Assembly (NCBI GenBank): GCA_051453625.1
Contig: JBOZIK010000001.1
Location: 281,778,451 to 281,842,450, forward strand
From: Welwitschia mirabilis
Lineage: Eukaryota; Gnetophyta; Gnetopsida; Welwitschiales
DNA length: 64,000 nt
Direction: 5' to 3'
Both the position numbers and the translations under genes were made by a program. Every line of letters starts with the position of its first letter. Positions within the stretch are counted from its first letter, which is position 1. Below are positions 24,101 through 35,440 of the stretch, piece after piece. The notes under the pieces were generated by a model. It was not told the DNA's origin and did no database searches. It saw only the letters and a list, made by a program, of their open reading frames with translations.

Positions 24101-24640
24101 GTTTTGGTACATTTTTTTTAATTATGGATGTACAATATCAAATATGTTTATACCCTAAAAGACATCTAAAATGATAAAATTAGATGTTTATAGCTTCCAA
24201 AGATGTTTGCTATTGAAAAAAATTAAACCATTACTTAGAGATAAAAAAGTACATTTACGACGTCAAGGACATTTATTTTGAAAGTATAAGATGTCTATAT
24301 GTTTAAATATCTTCATTTTTTTCTTTCAATTACTAATCAAATACATGTACATTATTCAAATATGGCTTTCTAATAAACATCTACAACATAAAAGATGTAT
24401 TTAATCAAGAAATCTACAAGTTCAAAGATGTATACCTTCTAATTTTAATATATACCTTCTAATTTTAAAAACTGTTAGATTTTATACTACTAACATCATT
24501 AGCAGATAATATTACTTAAAATTAAAAGGAAAAAAACTACTAATGCTAATCACTTAATAAAACTTTAAAGATTTACATCTAATATATTAGCTCATAAAAC
24601 AATAATAAGTGGGATGCTAAGTTGAGATACTCGTAGACTC
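21171..24640 (-). other. 3' internal region of the SIRE-like element
   Basis: Between the polypurine tract and the end of pol. Much is low-complexity. Minus strand at about 22180-22040 keeps a readable stretch (AKYYDFDRVVNVKGSI, one stop, EMRHTFKGSISFYHRFKEAL) that could be a decayed downstream gene of the kind sometimes found in SIRE elements. I do not recognise the family. About 23950-24460 is again rich in AGATGT and ACATCT words like the LTR. The 688-N run 22670-23357 lies here, and frames drawn through it mean nothing. Confidence 0.45.
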
Positions 24641-26280
24641 ACATAATTGAAAAAGGCCTAATCTCTAGGTTTTATCATAGCTTGATAAACCTTTCTCTAC
24701 ATAATGACTTAATGAATACATCTAAAGGTTGATCATCTATTTAACATATTTAGAGGTGATGTCTTTATTTTGCACATATTCTTTAAAGAAGACATTTCTA
24801 ATTTTAATGTACTTCCTTCTAAAGTGCTGAATAGGATTTTCAAAGAGGCTGATGACACTCTTACTTTTATAGTAGATTGAAATATTATTCATTTTAAGTC
24901 AAAAATATTTTAATGCTTATTCATTTAGAGGACTTGAGCACAATAACTTTTAGTAGTAATATACTTATCTTTAGTGGTTAATAGGGCATTTAAGTTTTAC
25001 TTCTTAGGACTTCATAATATTAAGCATTATCCTAATATGTAATAAACCTATAATAGTGATTCTTCTTTCATACTTACAACATATCCAATTTGCATTACAA
25101 TATTCAAATGGATCAAGCCATGAGTACGTTGAGTGTCAAGAGCTTAATTAGTAGTACTTTTAAATAATGGGATATTCTTTTAACAACAATAAGGTATGAT
25201 TCTCTAGAATCACTCTAATGACATGCATAAATATCTACACTCAATATAATATGTAGTATACTATATGTAAGATAAATTAAGCTACCAACTGTACTTTAAT
25301 ATCACTTTTTCTCAATCTTCTTATCATGTTCATTCTTATCTAGTTTTGTGCTTTGGCTCATTAGAGTATCTTACACCTTATAATCCCACAAACCATATTT
25401 TGCTAATATAGTTTTAATATATGTAGTCCATGAAACAAATGTACCTTATTTGTATTGCATAACTTATAAGCCTAGGAATTTATTTATGCCTTTTATGAGG
25501 TTTATCTTAAATTTATCTTGCATAATCTTTACAAACTTCTTACACAATAATTCATTAGTAGCCTAAAAAATAATATTGTCTACATCTATTTGCATAATAG
25601 TAAAGTTATTACCATTAATTTTGATAAATAAAGTAACATCATATGTATCTATTTCAAACCCATTTTTCATTAAGTATTCTAAAAAGTTTTCATAACAAGA
25701 TCTAAGGGATTGCTTAAGTCTATATAGATCCTTTTTTAACTTGTAGACATAATATAACTTATGTGAATTAGTAAAACCTTTAAGTTATTTAACATATACC
25801 TCTTCTTGTAGAAATCCATTCAAAATATACTCTTGACATCCATCTAATAGAGCTTAAATCCTTTGATACATGTAAAGACTAAAAGCGTCCTAATTAATTC
25901 TATACATGATATTAGTATAAAGGTCTTTTTGAAAGTAATTCCTTCTTGTAGGTTGTAATCTTTCACTGCTAATCTTGCTTTGTTCATAATTATATTATCA
26001 TCTTCATCTACTTTGTTTTTGAAAACTCATTTGATACCTATTACTAGTTTGTTTGATGGCCTTAGGATAAGCTCCCAAACTTTACATCCTTTAAACTAAT
26101 TTAGCTCTTCTTACATTGCTAGAATCTAATATTCATCAATTTCTAGCTCACTACATTTTTTAAGTTTTACTTGAGAAATGTAAGCTACAAACTGATAAAA
26201 CTCCTTGATAAGATTTCTTGTTTATACATTGTCATAAGAAATATCAATAATTTATTAATTAACTAACTATTTTTGGTTAG
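24640..26280 (-). pseudogene. SIRE-like RT and RNase H remnant
   Basis: Near 25592-25500 the minus strand reads QIDVDNIIF, stop, ATNELLCKKFVKIMQDKF, then NKFLGL. This is the RT active-site region with YVDD changed to DVDN. Near 24940-24700 it reads SVISLFENPIQHFRRKYIKI, then VFFKEYVQNKDITSKYV, the end of copia RNase H and pol. The order is as expected. The catalytic and frame losses make it inactive. Confidence 0.72.
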
Positions 26281-27760
26281 ATCATTTTTGATGATGTATG
26301 CCTTTTAGATTATTCATCCTTCTCCTATTTACTATCTAATTATGCTGGTGGATTGTTAGAAGTTAGTTCAGGTTGAATGGACATATTGTCATCCTATACA
26401 CAAATAGAAGTTGAGTTAATATCATCAATTTTAATATTAATAGTTTCTTCTACCACTTGTGTTATTTTGTTGAATACTCAGAAAGCTTTATTGACCATTG
26501 AATAACCTAAAACAATACCATCATCAACTTTGGAGTCAAATTTTATAAGCTTATCTTTCTCATTTAAGATAAAACTTTTATAATAAAAAACATGAAAATA
26601 ACTTAGTAAAGGTTTCTTGGTTTTAGAAGTAAAGCGTGTTACCAAAACTCTATTAGAAACATTACAAGTAGTATTAATGGCTTCCACCCAAAAATGATAA
26701 AGTACTTGTCAATCATGCATTAATATTCTTTCCATCTCATTTAGCATTAATATTCTTTCCATCTCAATCATGCATTAATATTTTAGCTACTCTATTTTGT
26801 TGTGGTAATCTTTAAGGAAAGACCTAATAAAAGATATCAAAGTATTTACAAACATCCCTAAAATTTCATTTCTAAATTTAGCACCATTGTTACTCCTTAT
26901 TGTTTTGATTTATATCCTTTTTGGTTCTATAACCTAATACAAAACTTAGATAGAACATCAAAGGCCTCATTACTATGTGTAAGGAAGGCCATCAATATGA
27001 AATGTAAATAATAATAGTTAATAGTTAAATAATATTTTTGTTATCAATAATTATGATAAGAGATGGACTAATAATATTATGATGTAAAAGGTCTAATGAA
27101 TGTTCAGTAGTAATAGAGCTCTTATTACCAAATATTAGCCTTATTTTCTTTTTCTTTTTTCATGATTCACAAACTTGGTAATTGAAATTTTGTAATTTTG
27201 AAAGTTCACTTATCATGTCTTTAGTCCTTAATAGATTCTTGTTCACATGCCTAAGTTTTCTATGCTCATCTTTGCATCCCCTATAGTACTTAGCAAATAT
27301 TTAGTGCTTTTGTTAGAAATATCTTATAAAGAAGTAACATATCCATTTTATTTTCTAAGTCTAATGAATAAAACCTCATTGGAATCATATTATTTTATAA
27401 TATAATAACTTTTAGTAAAATTTAGATAGAAACTAGCATTACATTATTGACTAAATTGTTGTAAACCTTCAACATAAAATGCATCTTTTACCTTAGGTAG
27501 ATTATCTCTTTTAGTGGCTCTAATACCTTTTATGGGATGCTTTTGTGTTTTCATCAAAGGTGACTAGACCTTTATCTTGCTCAACTAAGAAAGTAAAGCT
27601 TAATTTATCATTAGTTATATATCTAGAATAATCCTGGTTAACATATCAAACATGTTTCTCCATGACATGCAATGAAATTTGAGGTAAGAGTGCTAGTCTT
27701 ATTTTTGAAATTCATAACATCTTTGATTTTTTCCACAAAAAATGTTGTATCATTCTCTTT
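26281..27760 (-). pseudogene. SIRE-like integrase remnant
   Basis: The clearest block, 26687-26478, reads EAINTTCNVSNRVLVTR, then LSYFHVF and FDSKVDDGIVLGYS. This is the C-terminal part of copia integrase (xxNxxYxxNR, YFHVFGCKCF, KFDxKxDEGIFLGYS). The core upstream is only traceable by position. Within 26700-26790 a short duplication of GCATTAATATTCTTTCCATC occurs. Confidence 0.72.
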
Positions 27761-29480
27761 GGCCTCTTGGCACTATTAGCATAGAATCTACCACTAAATT
27801 TGAAAGGACAATTAAATTAATAGTAACCAAATCTATAATAGTAATAACATGTAATATTATGTATATAACCTTACATATCCATACCTTGGCTTTTAGTAAC
27901 ATTTGTTAAATATTGATGTTGTTGTACTTGTGGAAGATTCATTATGTCCTAAGCTACTTTCTCATTCTTAATTTTGCAGTATCTAAGCATGATTTTCAAA
28001 GTCTATTTCCCATGGATGAATTTTTCATTAATCTTCATTAGTAAGTTCTTGTCTAACATTATTTAAATCATATGTTAGTTTACTAATCTTATCCTTAAGA
28101 GCCAAGTTTTTAGTTGACAACTTATTAGAAGAGCCTTTGCTAGTTCATATGCTAATTCATGATTATGAAGTAATTTTTACATCTTTACACAAATCTTTCA
28201 AAACTAAATAAATTATTCAAAAATTAATTCATACATTTCTTGAAGTTTCATATTTGGTTCATCTTCATTTTATGTTCCTTGTTCAATTTCTTCCTCTTCT
28301 TATCACTAGGGATATAAATGATGGCCATGTAAGATAGGTGAACTCTTTCATCATCTGAGGTATCTACTTCTATGATAGCTTCATCTTCACTTCAACATGT
28401 GAAAAATGATTTCTTCTTCTTAGGTCCTTTCTTTTATCCTTTTTCCTCTAATCAGTTAGAGCTAGGATATTCTGGGGCTATATGTTGTTATTCTTCATAA
28501 ATCCAACAATCTAATGTGAACATATCATTATTGCAAGAAAAATAGCAATAATAAGAAGACTTACATTTGGACTTACCTTTGGCTTGAAATCCTGATGGCT
28601 TTTTTGACTCTTCCTCCTTGTGATTCCTTTATGAAAGAATCCTTTTTACACATATTGTAATTAATGCAAGATTTTCATCAATGTTCTCTTCTCAATCATT
28701 TATATCTGATGCTTTTTTAGCTTTCTATTTGGCTTCTTGCCTTGATCTTTCACGTATCTTAAATGCAATAGGCTTTTTTATAATACCATCTTAGATTAAG
28801 TTCATCTTNNNNNNNNNNATAGGCTATCAAGGCACTTTGCAATTCTTCAATTTTCATGGTTATAAAATTTGTTGATTCTTCCATTACTATCGTTTTTTAT
28901 CTATAATTTAAAGTTAAAGACTCATCACTTTTTCAATTACTTTAGCTTCTAGAAGATCTTCAATAATTTCATGAATTGCAGTTGTAATGTTGTTAATCCT
29001 TATGGAGTGTTCATGCACTCTTCTCTATCATTCATCTCTAAGTTTTTAAGCTAATTTTTTCAAATTAAGAGCTTTGATGTCTTGACAATTAAGGTTATCT
29101 CATAAGTTTCTTGTAAGAAATTTCATATCCCTTTTGTAGTTTTACACTTGATTATCTTATTAGACTCTTTCATAGTGAGGGCTGAGTAGAGATTAATCTT
29201 TTCCTTTGAATCATACATAAAATCCACCTTTTCTTTATCTTCCTAATCCCTTCTAGATTTGATATGAGTGATTGTATTTCTTACAAAAGTAGTCATCATT
29301 TATGTGAGATTAGTATATTTATCTTATATCCTTTATCAAACCTAAAACTTAAAAAAATATAAGTACATCTACATCTTCATCTTCTAGTAGGTATAGTTTA
29401 TCTCATTGAAGAGAACATGTCTGATAACTGACACCCCTTCTATAGTTTATGCAAGGGTGTTACTCCCTTTGTGAGTTTCC
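27761..29480 (-). pseudogene. SIRE-like gag remnant with zinc knuckle
   Basis: The knuckle at 28508-28467 reads C W I Y E E, stop, Q H I A P E Y. This is the CX2CX4HX4C frame with two of three Cys replaced by Tyr (TGT to TAT) and a Glu/Gln/Lys codon turned into a stop. The part towards 29480 is the expected place of capsid but only fragments read through. A 10-N run lies at 28809-28818. Assignment uses the knuckle and the position between primer site and integrase. Confidence 0.6.
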
Positions 29481-29482
29481 AT

Positions 29483-29492
29483 CCTGATACCA
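29483..29492 (-). other. Primer binding site of the SIRE-like element
   Basis: The minus strand reads TGGTATCAGGATGG from 29492, close to the tRNA-Met site TGGTATCAGAGC, six bases from the LTR edge. Confidence 0.6.
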
Positions 29493-29498
29493 CTTAAA

Positions 29499-30911
29499 TA
29501 TTATTGAACTTAGACTAGAAGATGAATGAGTTTAACTAAATAAAAGTGTAACAAATAAAATAATAAGCTTTTACAAAAAAGAGATTAGCAATTAACATGG
29601 TTATCCAACCTAGGTACATTCACATGTAGAGGATAGATTTATTTCACACCTCTGAATATACTTAACTTGTAAAAATAGTGGTTTTATAGTGCCACCAACA
29701 TTTCAACCAAATGAGATGTATCTATTAAGGTAACACTCTCATCCCTTTAAGGATTATAACAAATATATATTTAATAGTTCTCTCAATTACGTAACCAATC
29801 ATAATAGTACACTCATATAAGGATAGCCTTACACCTTGAAATTCCAAAACACAGTATCCTAGAAAAGAGATATACAAACGTTGTAGACTATATAATAGGA
29901 TATTTAGTAATTAAATAGTCCTATAATAAATTACGAAACATATCAAATAAAGAATAAAGAATTCTAAGATAATGTCATAATAATAGTTGGTTTAGTTATT
30001 CTTAATGTAGTTACCCACAAAACTTAAATGTCAAAGTTGTAGCTATGAAAGTATTAGAAATCATATAATGTCTTTAGTGGTTAAGCCTTTTGAATCAAAT
30101 CCAATAGATTTCAGCTTGTATAATTTCAATCATTCATATAAGTAACCCTTCCATATCCAATCTTTCTTCTTTTTATACTTGTGAGGTATTCTTGACTTTT
30201 TCTCGAATTATATAACAATTTGAATTATTTTAAATGTAGTTCAATGGCTATGAATGGCTAGATTTAGTTATTTAAGTTTGTATTAATTTTTTGAAGTACA
30301 CATCTTAAACTAGGGTGAACATCTCTCACATGAAGACATTTTTAAACTGAAAGATGTCTTTGGTCAACTTTTCTAGATGCCAATAAGTTTTAAAATGTTA
30401 TCTCTATAGTCCTTAAACATCAAGAATTTATGATGTAAAAATTTTCTAAATCCTTAAAAAATAAATAATTTGTCTTTATTATTTTGATGGCACAACTACC
30501 TTCTATTATATCTTTAAGTTTAGCATAGACTTTTTCACCATTATAGAAATCTTTCATCATTTTATTTATTGTAGATGTATTCATTAAGATAGACATGTTT
30601 TTACTATATAAACTTCAAGTTTAGTTTAGACGTATTTCTTTCTGTAGCTATTTTTCTCATAGACATATTTAAACTTGTAGACATCTCTAGTTAACTTTTT
30701 TTTTCATAAATTTTGAGCTAATTCTCTTATGATCATGAGCTTGGTTTGCATAACCTCTTAATTATATTATACATTTACTTTGAGTAGATGATAATTTTTA
30801 TTTATAATTTGAGTGCCTTTGTAATCTCAGAGATGTCTTTGATACCTTGTCTTCACATTAGTTACATTATATCTGACAAGTGGAGTCATAAAAATTGAGA
30901 TTTTACTAACA
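29499..30911 (-). repeat. 5' LTR of the SIRE-like element
   Basis: Partner of 19761-21155. Outer edge ends CTAACA at 30911 and is followed by the TAATA duplication. Differences from its partner are mostly transitions and small indels, by eye more than one base in ten, so the insertion is old. Degenerate AGACGTCT palindromes recur at about 30295-30700. Confidence 0.8.
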
Positions 30912-30916
30912 TAATA

Positions 30917-33300
30917 CATACAAATGCTTCTTAAGTTTACACAGCTTATGCTCTTATCCTTTAACTTTGACTCATATATATTAATTCATATATATCTCTT
31001 TATCTAGTTCTTTATTAAGAAACATAGTCTTTATATCAAGTTGATGAATTTTTCATTCATTTTGTGCTACCAGTGCAATCAACATTTGGATGGTCTATCA
31101 CTTAAGTTTTAGTGAAAATGTTATCGTGTAGTAAACATTATGTTTCAGAGTGAAATCTTTTACCACTAATATTGCCTTACACTTATCAACTGTTACATTA
31201 GATCTATATTAATTCTTGAACTTCCACTTTTTTTTAACCAAGATCCTACAAAGTGATAATTCTTTCAGTGTCCAAATGTCATTTTATATAAGTGATTCAT
31301 GTTTCATGTACAGGGCATGTCTCCATTTTTGAAACCTATTTACCTCATTGAAGTTAGTAGGTTCTTCATTACAAGTAAGATAAAGATCCATAGGTTTCTA
31401 TTCATATTTCTCCTTACTTGGAAAATTAAATTTTTCCTATGAATGCGAGTTTTACTTATTTCATCATGTCTTATTTCCTTTAAAAGTTAGAGAATTTTAT
31501 GAATTTCTTAGTTGCTAAGAGTTTGTTTAGGTATCCTCGCATTAAAATTAGCATTATTAAAAGTATCATTTTAATCATTGTCATCAAATAAAATATCCTA
31601 CACCACTTAGTCTTGTGACTATTTTTAATATGTAGGTTGTTGATGTCTTATATTAACTCACTTACTTAGTATAGTTAACTATTTCTATGTTTTTGGCAAT
31701 TAATAAAGCCAACAATGAGCAAATCCCTAAATTTACTTCTAGCTTATCATGTTAAGGGGATTCCTTTCACTCCTCAAATACTAAAATCTATGCATGAACA
31801 TCCCCCAAGATAACTCCTTTATGATTTGTCATATGGGTTTTGCTTTATTATCAAGGGTTAAAAGCTCTTCTTATAACTTAGTAAAGATTACATCCTAACA
31901 AAACATGATCTTTCTTTGCTTAGGAAAGAATACCTTATATTCCTTTTTATATGTACCATTTCTCACACATAATCTAGGTTAAGCACATGGTTATAAGCTA
32001 TTTAAAGCATAACATTTTAAGCGAAACACTCTTAAATATTGAACATATGAGCACTTTCAATCCATAATTCATTAGGTTATTTTCTATATTTTTTTGATAG
32101 ATAGTTAATGGTTTTAAAGGTTGTGCCTATAGCCTTACTCCATAAATAGATGAATAACTTCTTATAAATTAGCATGACCTTTACCATATCAAAAAGTATA
32201 TAACTCATTATTTTTGCGATACCATTTTGTTGTGACATTGTTAGAATAGTAATTTCATGTTTTACTCCTCGTTTTTTTAAATATTCCTTAAATTCCTTTG
32301 AGTCATATTTCCCTCCATTAATAGTTCATAAAATTTTAATAGTGTAGTCAGTATCAGTTTTAATAGACCTTCTCTGAGACTTAAAGATATCAAAGACCTA
32401 CTACTTATATTCAAAGCATTTAATCCACATCTTTTTAGTGAAATCATCAATGAAAGTAAGAAAGTAGTAATTACCTCTTAATTTTTATACTGGAAAGGGT
32501 CCATAGATAGATGAGTGTATTAGCTTCAATTTTCTTTTAGACTTTTGATGAATATTCTTAAATGATTACCTGATTATGTTATCAAAAAGATAGGCCTTGC
32601 ATTTTAGAGTTTTTCATTTCATATCTTTTGGAACTCTTTTGAGACTACATGTCTTTCCCATGGCATATGATTAAGTCATGCATGTTAAAGTTATTTGCTT
32701 AAAAGATTATTTACATGTTTCATTCCTTCAACCAAATAGTGGTATGTTGTAGCCTCAACATTAAGAGAATAATATTTTCTGCTTAACTTATTAAAGCTCC
32801 ATCATTTACATACATCTATTATTCATCTAACTTATCAGTGAGATAGGTGTTATTATCTTTTATAACATTCACTTTCCCTTTGGTTACTAATATTAAAAAA
32901 TAATAACCTATTCTTACTAAAGTGATTAAATATAATAGAATATGCTTCAAACTTGGGATATATAAAACATCTCAAAGTTAAAGCCTCTTTTCTCCATTTA
33001 GGGTTTAAAACAAAATAAACTTCATACATAAAACATAATAGGTTTTTTAATCTACCATGCAAATTAAACTTTAAAACTTTTCATTTAAGCTATAGAAGAG
33101 ATCCTTTATAGGAATCATATGCTATATTACTTCCAAATTCATTATCTAGTAGTTCTCTATAATGATTACCACTAAATTTACACTACCTATTTTTTTAGCT
33201 TCATCCCCCATAATACTAACATGAATTTAATCCTCATTAGATCTGTAAGACCATTTTACTTATTCATTAATTAAATAGATCATCATGGATTCTTCTTCAC
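30917..33300 (-). pseudogene. Copia-3 integrase and RT N-terminal half
   Basis: Reading the minus strand from the right: a pre-integrase block at 33062-32853 (KEALTLRCFIYPKFEAYSII), integrase core near 32330-32200 (INGGKYDSKEFKEYLKKRG, then TMSQQNGIAKI), and RT near 31260-30917 (TWTLKELSLCR, VTVDKCKAILVVKDFTLKHN, HQLDIKTMFLNKELDKEIYM, KLKKHLYVL). In integrase the second Asp reads Ile within the RSDNGG-type motif and the catalytic Glu reads Lys (QNGIAK for QNGVAE). RT stops exactly at the nested element. Confidence 0.8.
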
Positions 33301-35106
33301 TATCAGATGAGTTTGTTCCATAACTTATCTCCTCTACCTAGTGAGCTTGATCTTTTTGCTTGATTTGATAAAAAGATATCTTACACTCACATGTAGGATG
33401 TCCTTACAAGCAACATCTTTGACACTAAAATTTTTTATTTTTTTCCTTTGATTTAAAGCTATTAAGTTTGAATATTTTTATACATTTCTTTCTTTTAGTT
33501 TACCTTATTTTAATTTAGTTTATCTTTACCATAGTTCTCCTACTAACAACCTTTCAAAATCCATAGTTTTTAACTTACAATCTGCTAAGAGAGTGGTGAT
33601 GACCTAATCATATGATAAGACCACCTATTTACTTTTGATAAGAAATGATCATGCTCTGTAGTATTTTTGATAATATTTATTAAATATATTCTTAATTTCT
33701 TGAATCTTATTAATGCCACTTAATAACTTACTCCATTCCATATGAAGATTATTCATTTTTTCTAGAAGTTATATGAACTCCATGTTAGAATTTTTATTAA
33801 AAGATTGTTTATACATCTTCACAATATGCCATCGAGTATTACATTTGTGCACCATCTTATAATGATGTTCTACTATTACCAAAAGAATAAAAGACAATAG
33901 TAACTCATCCACTACATATTAACATTTGCTTTATTGGTTTCAAATGTTGCTTGTACATCTACTCTATCTTTGCTATCAACTAAAGTCGACTATACTAGTG
34001 TTTTTAGTTTAGCTCTTCTTCTAGTATTAGTTCCACATTAGTATTAAAGTTGACTAATGTTATTTGCTAATCATAACATTATTTTTTGTAATTTATAGCT
34101 ACCAAGGAAAAATTTCATTATTTATGATGGTTAAAAAGATAAGTCTACTAAAAGGTATATAAATTTGCTAATTTACTATAAAATTCTTAGAAGGTCAACA
34201 TCCTAGCTATGCTTTAACAAAAGCATGCTTAATATCATATTTTTTAACTTCTAGTATATCACTTTTATCATGCTTACACCTTATGATAATATATATCACT
34301 TTTTGAATCTTTCCCCTTTAATCAATGATCTTATGTAGAAAATCATGCATGGAACCCTATCAAAGAGGCAATATAATGTTTAACAAGCTAAAAGGTACAT
34401 AAATCTACTAAAAAAATTTACTACAAACTTCTTACGAGATTACCCATCCTAGTTGTGCTCTAGAAAAAGCATGCTTAATGTTAGAGATTTCAACTTCTAC
34501 AGTACCACTACTACCATAATCATCCTTTATAATAATATATGCTACTTTGTTAAGTTTTTTTAAATTTAGTATCAATTAATGGCCATTAAATAAAAAATCA
34601 TGTGTGAAATCCTTCCAAAGCCTTCAATAATCCTCATCCAAGAACCCTAAGATTTTCCTACTAAAACCTCTTTGGCAATGATTTGTAAAATCTTGGCCAT
34701 TACTCTTGTAGATTCTTAAAAATCCTTATCTTCTACCAATACTTAATAGTTAATTCTTGGCCATTACTCTGCCAAAAAAATGTATGTTATTATTAGCTTA
34801 ACCAAAACCCTAGCTCTACTTTAAAACTATGAGCCAATCCTAGTGCAAATTTGAAATAGTGAAGAAAAAGATTGAATAGTATTTTTTTAAAAAAATTGAT
34901 TTTGCTAAGTTTCCTTAGCATTATTTATTCAATCCAAATGGTTTTATATTGAAGAAGGCTTTCAAAATGGGCTTGACAGGGAAACAACTATAAAAGGAAA
35001 AACATATAATCAAAAAATTTACAAAAAATCCTAACCTTGAACCACTTCCAATTTTAAATTACAAATCTTCAACATACTACTCTATTGCAATCACACTTAT
35101 AACCTT
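33301..35106 (-). pseudogene. Copia-3 gag remnant with zinc knuckle
   Basis: The knuckle at 33424-33383 reads C Q R C C L, stop, G H P T C E C, a correct CX2CX4HX4C frame with one internal TAA. Position between the primer site and pre-integrase domain fits gag. Two partial direct repeats near 34180-34300 and 34390-34530 (CTAAAAGGTA..AAATCTRCTAA-like) suggest a local duplication. The capsid part does not read through. Confidence 0.6.
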
Positions 35107-35118
35107 GCTTTGATCCCA
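35107..35118 (-). other. Primer binding site of copia-3
   Basis: The minus strand reads TGGGATCAAAGC, ten of twelve bases as in the tRNA-Met site TGGTATCAGAGC, directly next to the LTR edge at 35119. Confidence 0.55.
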
Positions 35119-35440
35119 TGATAGTAGGACTTGGAGGTGATTATGTGTAAAGAGAGTAATAAAGAAGTATTTACTAAAGAGTACAAATGCTAAAACATTT
35201 TATTAGAAGGACTAACCTGAATACAATACCTAGAATTACCTATATCTTACCCTCTTTATAAGAGGGTAGTATCTCATATTACATATGCCATAAAATAGTG
35301 TCCCATGTTTTCTAGGCCCCATTTTGGTAAAATCTATAGGCATAAAATAAAATAATCAAAACAAAGTCTATTACCCCTAAAATAATTAAATACCATGCTT
35401 TTACAAACTAACATAAGGCTCATGGATCTTTAGCTCTAAA
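35119..35440 (-). repeat. 5' LTR of copia-3
   Basis: Partner of 18048-18372. In minus sense it ends CCTACTATCA at the primer site. The right edge (outer start) is uncertain by about 25 bases. I found no certain target duplication. Confidence 0.68.

Larger units (their letters stand above)
19761..30911 (-). mobile_element. SIRE-like Ty1/copia retrotransposon nested in copia-3
   Basis: Two direct repeats of about 1.4 kb (19761-21155 and 29499-30911) bound an internal region carrying, in minus order, primer site, gag, integrase, RT, RNase H and a long 3' segment. The 5-bp sequence TAATA is present at both outer edges (19756-19760 and 30912-30916), as expected for a copia integration. The long gene-poor stretch between pol and the 3' LTR fits SIRE/Maximus-type elements. 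The element carries two N runs (22670-23357, 28809-28818). All coding parts are broken. Confidence 0.82.
18048..35440 (-). mobile_element. Ty1/copia element 'copia-3', split by a nested insertion
   Basis: Outer element in minus sense. The 5' LTR is at about 35119-35440 with a primer site at its left edge, then gag, integrase and the N-terminal part of RT down to 30917. The SIRE-like element at 19761-30911 interrupts. The C-terminal RT and RNase H follow at 19755-18880 and the 3' LTR ends at 18048. Removing the inserted element and one TAATA copy brings the conserved RT stretch [11 protein letters not shown] back into one frame (here KKHLYVL joined to KHAS). This shows the two halves were one element. 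Confidence 0.8.
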
